NCBI GenBank assembly: GCA_020723345.1
Contig: DYJA01000001.1
Span: 1 to 55,591 of the forward strand
Direction: 5' to 3'
DNA length: 55,591 bases
Source: Candidatus Aquidulcis sp.
GTDB lineage: Bacteria > Chloroflexota > Anaerolineae > UBA4142
Made by a program: the position numbers and the translations under genes. Shown in pieces: positions 47,625-55,591 of this stretch. How positions within the stretch are numbered: the first letter of the stretch is position 1; each line of letters starts with the position of its first letter. The notes beneath the pieces are model-generated. The model was given only the letters and a program-made list of their open reading frames with translations. It had not been told where the DNA came from and ran no database searches.

Positions 47625-49169
47625 TTGACTACGGAACACTTGATTACCGACGATCTCGATTTGCTGCTGAACGTTCTCCCGCCGCATTTGCAAGCGCACT
47701 TGCGCGAAATCAATCGCGGCGCGGAATTGCTCGAAATTGTGATGGACTTGGGGCGCGTGCCCGACGCGCGTTTTGTCGGTCAGACGATCACGCTCAACTC
47801 GCGCGAAGTGAACCACGACGACATTGACTATGTCGTCTCGCGCATCGGCGAATTCACCGAAGACAATCGCGCTGGTATCCCGCGCACACTGCATCGCATT
47901 TCTTGTATCCGCAATCGGCAAGGACGCATCGTCGGCTTGACGTGCCGCGTCGGGCGCGCGGTGTACGGCACCGTCGAGATCATCCGCGACATTATCGAAT
48001 CGGGCAAGAGCGTGCTGATCCTGGGTCGCCCCGGCGTCGGCAAGACGACGCTGCTGCGCGAATCGGCGCGCATTCTCGGCGAGACCAAGCGCGTCGTGAT
48101 CGTCGACACGTCGAACGAAATTGGCGGCGACGGCGACGTGCCGCATCCGGCAGTCGGCAAAGCGCGGCGGATGCAAGTGCCGACGCCGACGCTGCAACAC
48201 GAAGTGATGATCGAAGCGGTCGAAAATCACATGCCCGAAGTGATCGTCATCGACGAGATCGGGCGGGAGTTGGAAGCGGAAGCCGCGCGCACGATTGCCG
48301 AACGCGGCGTGCAGTTGATCGGCACCGCGCACGGCAATTCGCTCGACAATTTGATGATGAACCCGACGCTTTCCGATTTGATCGGCGGCATTCAATCGGT
48401 CACGCTGTCGGACGAAGAAGCGCGGCGGCGCGGCACGCAGAAATCGATCTTGGAACGCAAAGCCCCGCCGACGTTCGACGTATTGATCGAAATTCAGGCG
48501 CGCCATCGCCTCGCAGTGCACCCCGACATCGCGTACGCGGTGGATGCGCTCTTGCGGCGGCGCGCGCTCGAGCCGGAGATTCGCACGCGCGACGCGGACG
48601 GGCAAGTCAAAATCGAAAAGTCCGCGACCGTGCGCGTCGGCGCGCTGCGCGAATCGCCGCGCGGACGTGAAGCCGAAAAAGCGCACGCCGAGGAGCAACC
48701 GCCGCGCGCGCTGCGATTGTTCCCGTACGGGTTGAGCCAGGATCGCTTGGAGCAAGCCGCGAAAAGTTTGAATTTGCCGATTCAAGTCGTCAACGACGTT
48801 CACAGCGCGGACGCGGTGTTGACGCTGAAAAATTATTATCACAAGCGTCCACCGATTGTCACCGATGCGGAGCGGCGCGGCGTGCCGGTCTATGTTTTGC
48901 GGTCGAACACGCTCGCGCAGATGGAAGGCGTGTTGGAGGATTTGTACGGCATCGATGGCGCGAGCGATCCCACGCAAGCCGCGCTCGACGAGATGCAAGC
49001 CGCGATCGAACAGATTCGGAACGGCGCGCACTCGGTTGAGTTAGCGCCGCAGAGCGCGTACGTGCGGCGGCAGCAACACGAGGCGGCGCGGCAGGCGAAT
49101 CTTTTTTCGCGTTCGATTGGCAAAGAACCCAAGCGGCGCGTGCGAATTTACGCGAGCGAGGCGGAATGA
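47625..49169 (+). CDS. AAA ATPase with R3H domain (Ycf45/SpoIIIAA-like)
   Basis: In this 514-residue cytoplasmic protein the N-terminal region ([20 protein letters not shown]) and the ATPase core resemble SpoIIIAA and cyanobacterial/plastid Ycf45. Walker A is [11 protein letters not shown] (134-144), and [37 protein letters not shown] (Walker B) and [18 protein letters not shown] follow. After a linker a central alpha/beta region precedes a C-terminal R3H domain that binds single-stranded nucleic acid ([34 protein letters not shown]). Its cellular role is not settled. It starts at TTG 47625 with GAGG five bases upstream; no better ATG precedes the conserved start. Confidence 0.9.
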   Translation: MTTEHLITDDLDLLLNVLPPHLQAHLREINRGAELLEIVMDLGRVPDARFVGQTITLNSREVNHDDIDYVVSRIGEFTEDNRAGIPRTLHRISCIRNRQGRIVGLTCRVGRAVYGTVEIIRDIIESGKSVLILGRPGVGKTTLLRESARILGETKRVVIVDTSNEIGGDGDVPHPAVGKARRMQVPTPTLQHEVMIEAVENHMPEVIVIDEIGRELEAEAARTIAERGVQLIGTAHGNSLDNLMMNPTLSDLIGGIQSVTLSDEEARRRGTQKSILERKAPPTFDVLIEIQARHRLAVHPDIAYAVDALLRRRALEPEIRTRDADGQVKIEKSATVRVGALRESPRGREAEKAHAEEQPPRALRLFPYGLSQDRLEQAAKSLNLPIQVVNDVHSADAVLTLKNYYHKRPPIVTDAERRGVPVYVLRSNTLAQMEGVLEDLYGIDGASDPTQAALDEMQAAIEQIRNGAHSVELAPQSAYVRRQQHEAARQANLFSRSIGKEPKRRVRIYASEAE

Positions 49170-49170
49170 A

Positions 49171-49201
49171 GGCAAAAGTCGAAAACGACTTTTGCCTTTT
49201 T
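49171..49201. terminator. Intrinsic terminator after the AAA/R3H gene
   Basis: GGCAAAAGTCG and CGACTTTTGCC around four A, followed by five T. It stands directly at the stop of the facing GH99-like gene. Confidence 0.85.
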
Positions 49202-49202
49202 G

Positions 49203-50927
49203 TCATTTCCAGCGTTGCGCGTATTCGCGCGTGATTTGCAGGTACAGGTCGCCCAAATTCTGGCTCGGCTCGATGTAGGTGTGTTCCCACCATTCGTTCC
49301 ACGTCGTGATGAAGATCCAATCGGGGTTGCTGGCGAGCGCGGCATCCCACGCGGCGCGATAGAGCGCGCCGTCCTGACGATCCAGAATGGGCGTCGTGCG
49401 TCCGGGGATGAGATGATCGTCGTAGCCAGGTTGCACGGTCGCCGCCCAAATTTTCGGCGCGGGCGCATCCGCCAGCAAGGGAAAATAGTGAACGGCGAAG
49501 CGCGTGCGTTCGTTGACGCGCGGCAAGCGCGCGGTCACTTGATCGTTGCGCTGGACGACGTTGAGAATGTTGTACTGATACATCCCGCCAAACACATCGA
49601 GCGCGTTGAGTTTCGCCCACGTTCCGGCAAACTCCGCGAGCAAGAGCGCGTCGAGTCCTTCCGCCTTGAGTCGCGCGAGCAACTTTGCCCACGTCGTTTC
49701 CGATACTTGATACGACGCCCAGATGACGAACACCGGTTTGCCGCCGACGCGCGCGTACGCTGGATGCTTGCCGTAGCGGGAGATCGCATAGCGCAGCCAT
49801 TGGAAGATTTCGCTTTCGGAGCGCGGCTGGCTGGCATTACCCAACAACTCAAAGTTGATCATCACGGCGAAATTTTTTTCGCGCGCCAAATCGAGGAGCC
49901 GCGCCAGATTTTCGTCGGTATAACTACCGGGACCCCACCACGATGAAATGAACCCATCAATCCCCGCGCTTTGCGCCTGTTCGATGTGCCGCGCGAGCAC
50001 CGCCCGGTCGCCGGAGGTGTAATAACCCCCGCGCGGGCGGTCGCGCAGGATCGCGGTATCCCATTCGTTTGCCACGTACCAGGGATAATAGTACGCCCAC
50101 AGCATCGGACGCGGCTCGACCATCGCGATCTCACCCGTCAGGCGCGCGCGCTGGTCGAGCATACTGAGGTCGAGCGCGAAATCCAACGGCGTCGCGCCAT
50201 CGTGTCGAATTTCCCGGATCAATTCCGTTTCGTTCCCGATCACGTTCCACACGCGCAGCGCGCTCGCGCCCTCCGACGTTTGCTCCAAGCGCAACGACAG
50301 CGGCGTGACGAACCGCCCGCGTGAAGTGACCGCGTAATCGGCGGTGACGGCGATGCGATTTCCCGGCGCGACTTGCGCCACCCACACACTTGGCAAGTCA
50401 ACGCCCCATTTGAGCGGATTGCCCGCGACGTTCAACGCGCGCGCGGTGAGAAAGTAACTCGTGTCCTGCGTCGTGACGCGCGCGCCTTGCGCGGTGGTAG
50501 TCAACTCAAAGCGCAAGCGGTGGTACGTGATCCGTTCGGGCGCGTCGCGGTACAGCGCGTCCAGCCGCGCGCGCACGTCCGCATCCAGATCGTAGTATGT
50601 GCCGTCGATCGCGACGGCGCGACTGTTGAAAGTCAACTGCAACGCCGGATCTTCGCCCTGGTAGAGATCGACGCGGTAGAGATAACCGCCGCGCGGCGAT
50701 TGGTTCGCCTGCCGCGTGAAACTCAGCGCAGTGACCAGATCGAAGAACGCGGCGATTGGCTTTGCGTCGCGGATCGCGTGGGTTTCTCCGTTGATGCCAT
50801 TGAGCATTGCGATTCGCGTGATCGTGGACGCATCGCCGGTGTAGAAATCGCTAAAGCGCTTGGTCGCGCCGGAATCGCACGCGCCCGTCAAAACGACCAG
50901 CGCGCAAAGCAGAAGAATGTTTTTCAT
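49203..50927 (-). CDS. Lipoprotein with GH99-like (endo-mannosidase type) glycosidase domain
   Basis: This 574-residue lipoprotein has its lipobox at VLTGACDS. The N-terminal half (about 20-260) is a beta-rich accessory region. The catalytic-type domain begins MLWAYYYPWYVANEWD near residue 275 and includes RHIEQAQSAGIDGFISSWWGPG and KNFAVMINFE. HPAYARVGGKPVFVIWASYQV, then IFITTWNEWWEHTYIEPS close it. These YYPWY...DGFxxSW and WNEWxExxxIEP blocks are the GH99/GH71-like pattern for mannan or related glycan cleavage. It is the last gene of a three-gene exported set. Confidence 0.85.
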   Translation of the reverse strand: MKNILLLCALVVLTGACDSGATKRFSDFYTGDASTITRIAMLNGINGETHAIRDAKPIAAFFDLVTALSFTRQANQSPRGGYLYRVDLYQGEDPALQLTFNSRAVAIDGTYYDLDADVRARLDALYRDAPERITYHRLRFELTTTAQGARVTTQDTSYFLTARALNVAGNPLKWGVDLPSVWVAQVAPGNRIAVTADYAVTSRGRFVTPLSLRLEQTSEGASALRVWNVIGNETELIREIRHDGATPLDFALDLSMLDQRARLTGEIAMVEPRPMLWAYYYPWYVANEWDTAILRDRPRGGYYTSGDRAVLARHIEQAQSAGIDGFISSWWGPGSYTDENLARLLDLAREKNFAVMINFELLGNASQPRSESEIFQWLRYAISRYGKHPAYARVGGKPVFVIWASYQVSETTWAKLLARLKAEGLDALLLAEFAGTWAKLNALDVFGGMYQYNILNVVQRNDQVTARLPRVNERTRFAVHYFPLLADAPAPKIWAATVQPGYDDHLIPGRTTPILDRQDGALYRAAWDAALASNPDWIFITTWNEWWEHTYIEPSQNLGDLYLQITREYAQRWK

Positions 50928-50945
50928 CGTTTACCTCTCTACTAT

Positions 50946-52088
50946 TTACCGATAGACCCATCCGGCAAAACGCCCGGGCGCGAGATACGCCAAGCCGCTG
51001 CCGTCCGAGTTGATGCGCGCGAGCGCGACCGGATTCCGCGCGTTGGGACCGATCTGTACGAGCACCGTGCGCGCGTCCAGCCAACCGACCGGCGCCATCC
51101 AAAACACGTCGCGCACTCCGCCGACGCCGTTGATCGCCGAGACCGGAAATTCGGCGACGATTGCGCCGGTCGTCGAAGCGATTCGCACGTACGCCTCGAA
51201 GGTCGGCGGCGCGCGCAGATGCCAGTGTCCGCGCCCCTCCATCCAGGCGACGTGGCGATTGTCCGGCGCAAAGGCCGCGCTGCCAGCGCCGCGATCGCTC
51301 TGCGCCAATCGCGGAAAGGTGACGGTGTGTCCCGTGATCAAATTGCGAATCGTCAAGGGACCGGCGTCCGCGTCGTCGTTGGCGGCGTAACTCACCCAGG
51401 AGCGATCGGGCGATAAAGCGGAGGGGTTGGTCTCGCGATTGAGAATTTCTCGATTGGCTCCCGCGACCAAGTCCAGGTAGTACAGTCCGCGCCGGGGCTG
51501 GAAGATGGCGAATTCTCCACCGCGCGCCGGTTCAAACGTGTACCACACGCCGACAACGCGATCGCGCGCAGTCGTGAGCGCGAGCGGCGCGAGCGCTTCG
51601 CCAGCCGGTTCAGTCAGCGTCAACACCGGTTGCGCCGTCGCCAAAGTTTCGCTGGTCCCGACGAACAACTGGGTGAGCCAGCGTCCTGCGGTTTCTTCGG
51701 CGGTCGAATAAGCCAGAATCGGTTGCGCGGGCGCTCCAGCCAGTTTGAAGACGCGGCGCGTCGCCGCGACGGGCGCAATCGCGTCGTTGACATTGCGCCG
51801 CAGAATCGTGTCGCCTTGCTCGAACGCGCAGAAGATCAAGGGGAGAGAAGCATCGGCGCGCCAAGCCCCGGCGAGATGCACGCACCCCGGTTCGCTCGCG
51901 CGCAAGTCAGGCGCGCGCAACTCGGCGACGGCTTGCCCATCCAGATCGAAAAGAGTCACTCCGCGATCCGCGCGCGCGGCGGCGACGAAACCGGCGATCT
52001 TGGGTTCGGCGGTGGCGGGACTTGTACTGCAAGTCCCGCCGACCCACGCGCACAGTGCAACGATGAAAGAGAAATGGAGCATCCGCAT
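50946..52088 (-). CDS. Exported TolB-like beta-propeller protein
   Basis: In this 380-residue protein the signal peptide ends at a possible lipobox WVGGTCST. The rest consists of repeated four-strand blades with the PD40/TolB pattern (RGVTLFDLDGQAVAEL, NPSALSPDRSWVSYAAND, GSAAFAPDNRHVAWMEGRG, VALARINSDGSGLAYLAPG). Propellers of this type bind proteins or glycans outside the membrane. It lies five bases after the beta-helix gene and 18 bases before the GH99-like gene, so one transcript is likely. Confidence 0.8.
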   Translation of the reverse strand: MRMLHFSFIVALCAWVGGTCSTSPATAEPKIAGFVAAARADRGVTLFDLDGQAVAELRAPDLRASEPGCVHLAGAWRADASLPLIFCAFEQGDTILRRNVNDAIAPVAATRRVFKLAGAPAQPILAYSTAEETAGRWLTQLFVGTSETLATAQPVLTLTEPAGEALAPLALTTARDRVVGVWYTFEPARGGEFAIFQPRRGLYYLDLVAGANREILNRETNPSALSPDRSWVSYAANDDADAGPLTIRNLITGHTVTFPRLAQSDRGAGSAAFAPDNRHVAWMEGRGHWHLRAPPTFEAYVRIASTTGAIVAEFPVSAINGVGGVRDVFWMAPVGWLDARTVLVQIGPNARNPVALARINSDGSGLAYLAPGRFAGWVYR

Positions 52089-52093
52089 AGCGT

Positions 52094-53365
52094 CTACTTT
52101 CCAAGCCCGGGCAGATCGTCAAAGTTGACGGCGGGAAGCGTCGCAAAGTTGACGCCCAAATCGCCGCCGTCGGAGGCGGCGCGTTTGGCAGGACTGCTTT
52201 CCGCGAGTTTGAAATTGCGGCGCGCCGGATCGACGAACTGCGGATTGACCGCCAGCGAGTGCGCGCCATAGCCCGCGCTCTTGTGTTGAAAATCGGTCAG
52301 ACTCAGCCGCGCGTAGAATTCGAACGTCTGCCGCTCGGAAAAATCGCCCCAACTCACCACGGCGTCCTTGTCGTTCTTGTTGAACCAGAGATTGTGGTGA
52401 TATTGATTCGTCAACGCGCCGTACTGATTCAACGCGGGGCGGCGATCCGTCGTCGTACTGCTGCCGATCACCAACGGCGCGCTGGGTTGCGCGTTGCCGA
52501 TCACCACGCCGATGTTGTCGTACACTTGCGTTTCGTTGCTGGGGATGCAAAAGCCGGGATCGCCGGGCGGCGTTCCGCCGAGATTCGCCGTGCCTTCGTA
52601 GATGTACACCGCGCCGCCGCTCGCCTCGACGATGGTGTTGTGGTAAACTTTGGTGCCGAGCGCGCAGTAGAACGTGATTCCCCAACGTTCGACCGAGCCG
52701 TTGTTGAAGATCAGGTTGTTGGCGACGTGGTTGTAATCGCCGCGCTTGATCCGCACCGACGCTTCGGCGTTGTGGTAGATGAGGTTGTTGCTGATCATGT
52801 TGTGATCGCTGAGCGCGAGCCAAACGCCCGCGTCGTTGCCGTGAATGACGTTGTGCGTCAAGATGCTGTTGTGGACGCGCACGCCGCGAATTCCGCCGCC
52901 GTGCGCGGGCTCGCGCGTTGGCGCGGCATCCGCGGCGGCGGACATCAGCGCGCCCGTGATCTCAAAGCCGTGGATCTTGATGTACTGCACGTCGTACAGA
53001 TCGAACCCGGCTTCGCCGGGCGAAGCGATCACGACGCGTTCATTGTCGTCGGTGACGAAACTGATGGGCGCGCCCGCCGCGCCGGACGTTCGGAGCGTGA
53101 CCTTTTCGCGATAAACGCCCTTTCGCACGTGGACGATTGTGCCGGGCGTCGCGCGGTCCGCCGCCGCCTGAATGGTACACAAGGGCAAGCGTTCCGTGCC
53201 GGGATTTTGATCGGAACAGCGCGGGTCGTTGCGATTCACGTAGAGCGCGGTGGAATCGCTTTGCGCGACGGACGGCATCGCGCTGAGCGCGAAAAACAGC
53301 GCAACCAATCCCGCGACGATGCTCCCGCGCGCGCGTTTGGATCGAACCAAGTTCAAGGTGTTCAT
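52094..53365 (-). CDS. Secreted right-handed beta-helix protein (pectate-lyase-like fold)
   Basis: In this 423-residue protein the signal peptide (GLVALFFALSAMPSVAQ) is followed by YVNRNDPRCSDQNPGTERLPLCTIQAAADRATPGTIVHVRKG, the DUF1565/NosD-type start of a parallel beta-helix. Coil repeats follow (HNSILTHNVIHGNDAGVWLALSDHNMISNNLIYHN). Such proteins bind or cleave polysaccharides, and no clear lyase triad is visible. A strong AAAGGAG precedes the ATG. It is first of three cotranscribed exported genes, and sits downstream of a two-component pair on the same strand that might regulate it. Confidence 0.85.
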   Translation of the reverse strand: MNTLNLVRSKRARGSIVAGLVALFFALSAMPSVAQSDSTALYVNRNDPRCSDQNPGTERLPLCTIQAAADRATPGTIVHVRKGVYREKVTLRTSGAAGAPISFVTDDNERVVIASPGEAGFDLYDVQYIKIHGFEITGALMSAAADAAPTREPAHGGGIRGVRVHNSILTHNVIHGNDAGVWLALSDHNMISNNLIYHNAEASVRIKRGDYNHVANNLIFNNGSVERWGITFYCALGTKVYHNTIVEASGGAVYIYEGTANLGGTPPGDPGFCIPSNETQVYDNIGVVIGNAQPSAPLVIGSSTTTDRRPALNQYGALTNQYHHNLWFNKNDKDAVVSWGDFSERQTFEFYARLSLTDFQHKSAGYGAHSLAVNPQFVDPARRNFKLAESSPAKRAASDGGDLGVNFATLPAVNFDDLPGLGK

Positions 53366-53528
53366 TTTTTTCTCCTTTCTTTTTTGACGTGTTCACACGA
53401 ACAGTCTGGTCGAACAATACCAGAAAGGAGTTAACGTTCGACAACGGCGCGGTATGAATCGGGTAATGGTGTTGTAAGGGATTTGTAAAAATGGAGATGC
53501 GGAGAGGCGAACGCGTTGGCGATTCGTT

Positions 53529-54902
53529 CTACGCGGGGAGGGTGAGCGTAAAACGCGCGCCTTGACCCGGCTGGCTCGCGGCGGTGAGGTCGCCGCCGTG
53601 CCGCCGCGCGATCTCGCGCGCGATGGTCAAGCCCAAGCCGCTGCCGATTCGACCGGTCGAACGCGCGGGGTCGGCTTGGTAGAAACGATCGAAGACGTGC
53701 GGCAACGCGTCCGGCGCGATTCCGGGTCCGGCGTCTTGCACCCAGAGCGCGATGTTGCCGGCTGGCTCGACTGCGCCGCCGACAGTGATGACGCCGTCGC
53801 GCGGAGTAAAACGCAACGCGTTTTCCAGCAAATTCGTCAGGACGCGCTCGATCTGAGTCGGATCGGCTTGGAGCGTGGGGAACGCGGGGGGCAGCGCGTC
53901 CACGATGCGCGGACCCTCGGTGGGCGGCGCGAGATCGGCAATGACTTGACGCGCCAACTCCGCGAGGTCTAACGCGACCGGATGGAACGGCGTCAAACCG
54001 GCTTCCAGGCGCGCCAACTCCAACAACGCGCCGATGAGGCGCGTCATTCGTTCGGTCTCGCGTTGGATGCCGGTCAGCGCGCGCTGCCGCGCCGATTCCG
54101 TATCTGCCGCGCCGTCGGCGAGCGCGCTGGCGTAACCCTGAACGATGGCGAGCGGCGTTTTGAGATCGTGGGAGACGTTGGTCAAAAAATCGCGCTGACG
54201 CTGCTGCGCGTCGCGCACTTGTACGCGCATCGCGTCGAATGCGCGCGTCAAGTGTCCCAGTTCATCGCGACTGGCGGGCAAGGGTGGATCGTCGAAAATT
54301 CCTTGCGCCATTCGATTCGCCGCGACGGTAAGACGCGTCACCGGACGCGCGATCGAGCGCGCCAGCCACACCGCCAACACCGTCGAAATGATCAATCCGA
54401 ATAGCGCGGCAGGAATCATCGCATCGAGCAAGTGCTGCCAACCGGCGATCAGGTTGCCGCTCGGGATCGCCGCCGCGAGCAAACCGGTCGTCTGATCCGC
54501 GATGTTCATCGGCTGAAGAATCAGCGTGAGGTCTTCGCTGGTGAGCGTGGTCGCGCGGGGAAAAGCCAATTCGCGTTCGAGGATGATTTTGACGCGGGCG
54601 AGGTCCGCGTCGGGGATCGCAAAACCTTCGCTGACGTACACGCGCGGCTGCCGCTCGCCGCCGTACACCAACAACGCTGCGCCCCACTCGGCGCTGGCGC
54701 CGCGCAGCGCGTCTTTTGCCTGGGGCGACGGCGGATCGACCCAACTGCTCAGCAGTTTGAGCCGGAGCCGCAATTCCTGAACGCGCGCGTTGCGACTGTA
54801 TGCGCCGAACTGGAGCAGCGTCAGTCCCATAAACAGCGCGAGTGACGATAACACCACCGCCAGAAATGCGATCAGCAAACGCGCGCGATGGCTCTGCGGC
54901 AT
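53529..54902 (-). CDS. OmpR-type sensor histidine kinase
   Basis: In this 457-residue membrane kinase helix 1 is at about 8-32, the extracytoplasmic sensor at 33-155 and helix 2 at about 160-182. A HAMP linker follows (RSIARPVTRLTVAANRMAQGIF). H-box DFLTNVSHDLKTPLAIVQGYA carries phospho-His245. The ATPase domain has NLLENALRFTPRDG, VQDAGPGIAPDALPHVFDRFYQ and GSGLGLTIAREIARRHGG. It starts one base after the regulator stop, so the pair is coupled. It is distantly similar in layout to the pair at 5016-7267 but clearly not a recent copy. Confidence 0.95.
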   Translation of the reverse strand: MPQSHRARLLIAFLAVVLSSLALFMGLTLLQFGAYSRNARVQELRLRLKLLSSWVDPPSPQAKDALRGASAEWGAALLVYGGERQPRVYVSEGFAIPDADLARVKIILERELAFPRATTLTSEDLTLILQPMNIADQTTGLLAAAIPSGNLIAGWQHLLDAMIPAALFGLIISTVLAVWLARSIARPVTRLTVAANRMAQGIFDDPPLPASRDELGHLTRAFDAMRVQVRDAQQRQRDFLTNVSHDLKTPLAIVQGYASALADGAADTESARQRALTGIQRETERMTRLIGALLELARLEAGLTPFHPVALDLAELARQVIADLAPPTEGPRIVDALPPAFPTLQADPTQIERVLTNLLENALRFTPRDGVITVGGAVEPAGNIALWVQDAGPGIAPDALPHVFDRFYQADPARSTGRIGSGLGLTIAREIARRHGGDLTAASQPGQGARFTLTLPA

Positions 54903-54903
54903 T

Positions 54904-55591
54904 TCAATTCACGTCCAGCCGATAGCCGACGCGCTGCACGGTGGCAATCGTCAGATCGCGCGCGTCGGCGGCGGCGAGTTTGCGGCGCAATTGCGCGATG
55001 TGCATATCCACCGTGCGCGTGCCGCCGGGAAATTCATAGCCCCATGCCTGCTCGATCAATTGCGCGCGACTGAAAACCTTGCCGACCGCGCTCGCCAGCG
55101 TCCACAACAAATCGAATTCGCGCGGGCTGAGTTCCAAGGCGCGCCCCTGGACGCGCGCGGTGCGGCTCGCACGATCGATCGTCAGCGCGCCGACTTGCGC
55201 GTCTTGCGCGGTCGCGGTTTCCGGCGCGCGGGCGCGCCGCAGCACGGCTTTGACGCGCGCGACTAACTCGCGCGGATTGAAGGGTTTGGTGATGTAATCG
55301 TCCGCGCCCACTTCCAAGCCGACGATCTTGTCCACGTCGGCGTCGCGCGCGGTCAGCATGATGATCGGCACGTTCGTCGCGCGTCGGAGGCGGCGGCAGA
55401 CTTCCAAGCCATCGACTTTGGGGAGCATCAAATCCAGGAGGACGAGCGCGGGCAGTTGCGTCTCGACCGCCGTCAGGGCGTCTTGACCATCGCCGGCGAG
55501 CGCGACGCGAAAACCTTCGCGGGACAAGTACATTTGCGCGACGTCGCGCAAGTCCGGCTCATCGTCCACGACGAGGATTAGGGGCTTGTCG
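54904..55591 (-). CDS. OmpR/PhoB-type response regulator, N-terminus outside window
   Basis: The frame is open to the right edge (DKPLILVVDDEPDLRDV at the boundary), so only the first few residues are missing. The receiver has the acidic pair in VVDDEP, the phospho-acceptor Asp in VLLDLMLPKVDGLEV, Thr in IIMLTARD and Lys in ITKPFNPREL. The winged helix (ALELSPREFDLLWTLASAVG, TRTVDMHIAQLRRKLAA) is complete. A GTG inside the receiver motif should not be taken as the start. The cognate kinase follows after one base. Confidence 0.93.
   Translation of the reverse strand, partial: DKPLILVVDDEPDLRDVAQMYLSREGFRVALAGDGQDALTAVETQLPALVLLDLMLPKVDGLEVCRRLRRATNVPIIMLTARDADVDKIVGLEVGADDYITKPFNPRELVARVKAVLRRARAPETATAQDAQVGALTIDRASRTARVQGRALELSPREFDLLWTLASAVGKVFSRAQLIEQAWGYEFPGGTRTVDMHIAQLRRKLAAADARDLTIATVQRVGYRLDVN

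Noticed and set aside
1-55591. tRNA, rRNA, prophage or insertion sequence
   Set aside because: I found no cloverleaf with a TTCGA arm in place, no rRNA core sequence, and no transposase, integrase or phage structural gene.

Overview
The window reads as chromosomal DNA of an uncultured Chloroflexota bacterium, most likely Anaerolineae-like. The evidence is the GC-rich codon use, small Thr/Pro-linker lipoproteins, a SARP/BTAD regulator, a Ycf45-type AAA/R3H ATPase, a 'VYLPFV' motif in a secreted protease, and abundant intergenic heptamer arrays. The assignment rests on gene content and style only. No rRNA, tRNA, CRISPR array, transposase or integrase was seen.

Layout. 1-4.7 kb: edge-cut hypothetical, tex and a large acidic hypothetical. 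5-8 kb: an OmpR-type two-component pair and an internally deleted BtrH-like gene. 8-15.2 kb: housekeeping genes (Band 7 protein, NTF2-like lipoprotein, homocysteine methyltransferase/MTHFR fusion, leucyl aminopeptidase, MATE pump, YjjX). 15.2-19.9 kb: a small island with a membrane protein, a methyltransferase/putative nuclease pair and a PIN toxin-antitoxin. It is bracketed by diverged duplicate 3' ends of yjjX and yqeY. 20-23 kb: a three-gene operon behind a terminator-bearing leader; its first two proteins share a Gly-rich N-terminal motif. 23-27.7 kb: membrane protein, lipoproteins, and a 7TM sensor kinase whose coupled response regulator is truncated after about 30 codons.

27.8-32 kb: an operon of a small protein, two paralogous NBR1-Ig surface proteins and a 24-residue ORF. 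It lies behind what I read as a cyclic di-GMP-I (GEMM) riboswitch and terminator. 32-40 kb: a probably leaderless SARP regulator, then a T-box riboswitch with Phe specifier UUC. Its operon starts with DUF952, MFS, cytidine deaminase and a broken Nudix gene before reaching pheS-pheT. 40-42.6 kb: a stand-alone LuxR HTH and a secreted subtilase with its own terminator-bearing leader. 42.9-47.1 kb: a benzoyl-CoA reductase/2-hydroxyacyl-CoA dehydratase-type cluster (two activases, two subunits). 47.1-55.6 kb: cupin, AAA/R3H ATPase, a secreted carbohydrate-type operon (beta-helix, beta-propeller, GH99-like) and a second OmpR-type two-component pair cut by the right edge.

The most striking genome-scale signal is a set of about 17 locus-specific arrays of 7-10 bp units, many with facing inverted arms. 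They lie mainly between genes, but also inside pheT, a reductase subunit, the methionine-synthesis gene and the T-box leader, and at the break point of the Nudix gene. A second layer consists of perfect palindromes of about 28-39 bp, two of which flank the DUF952 gene.
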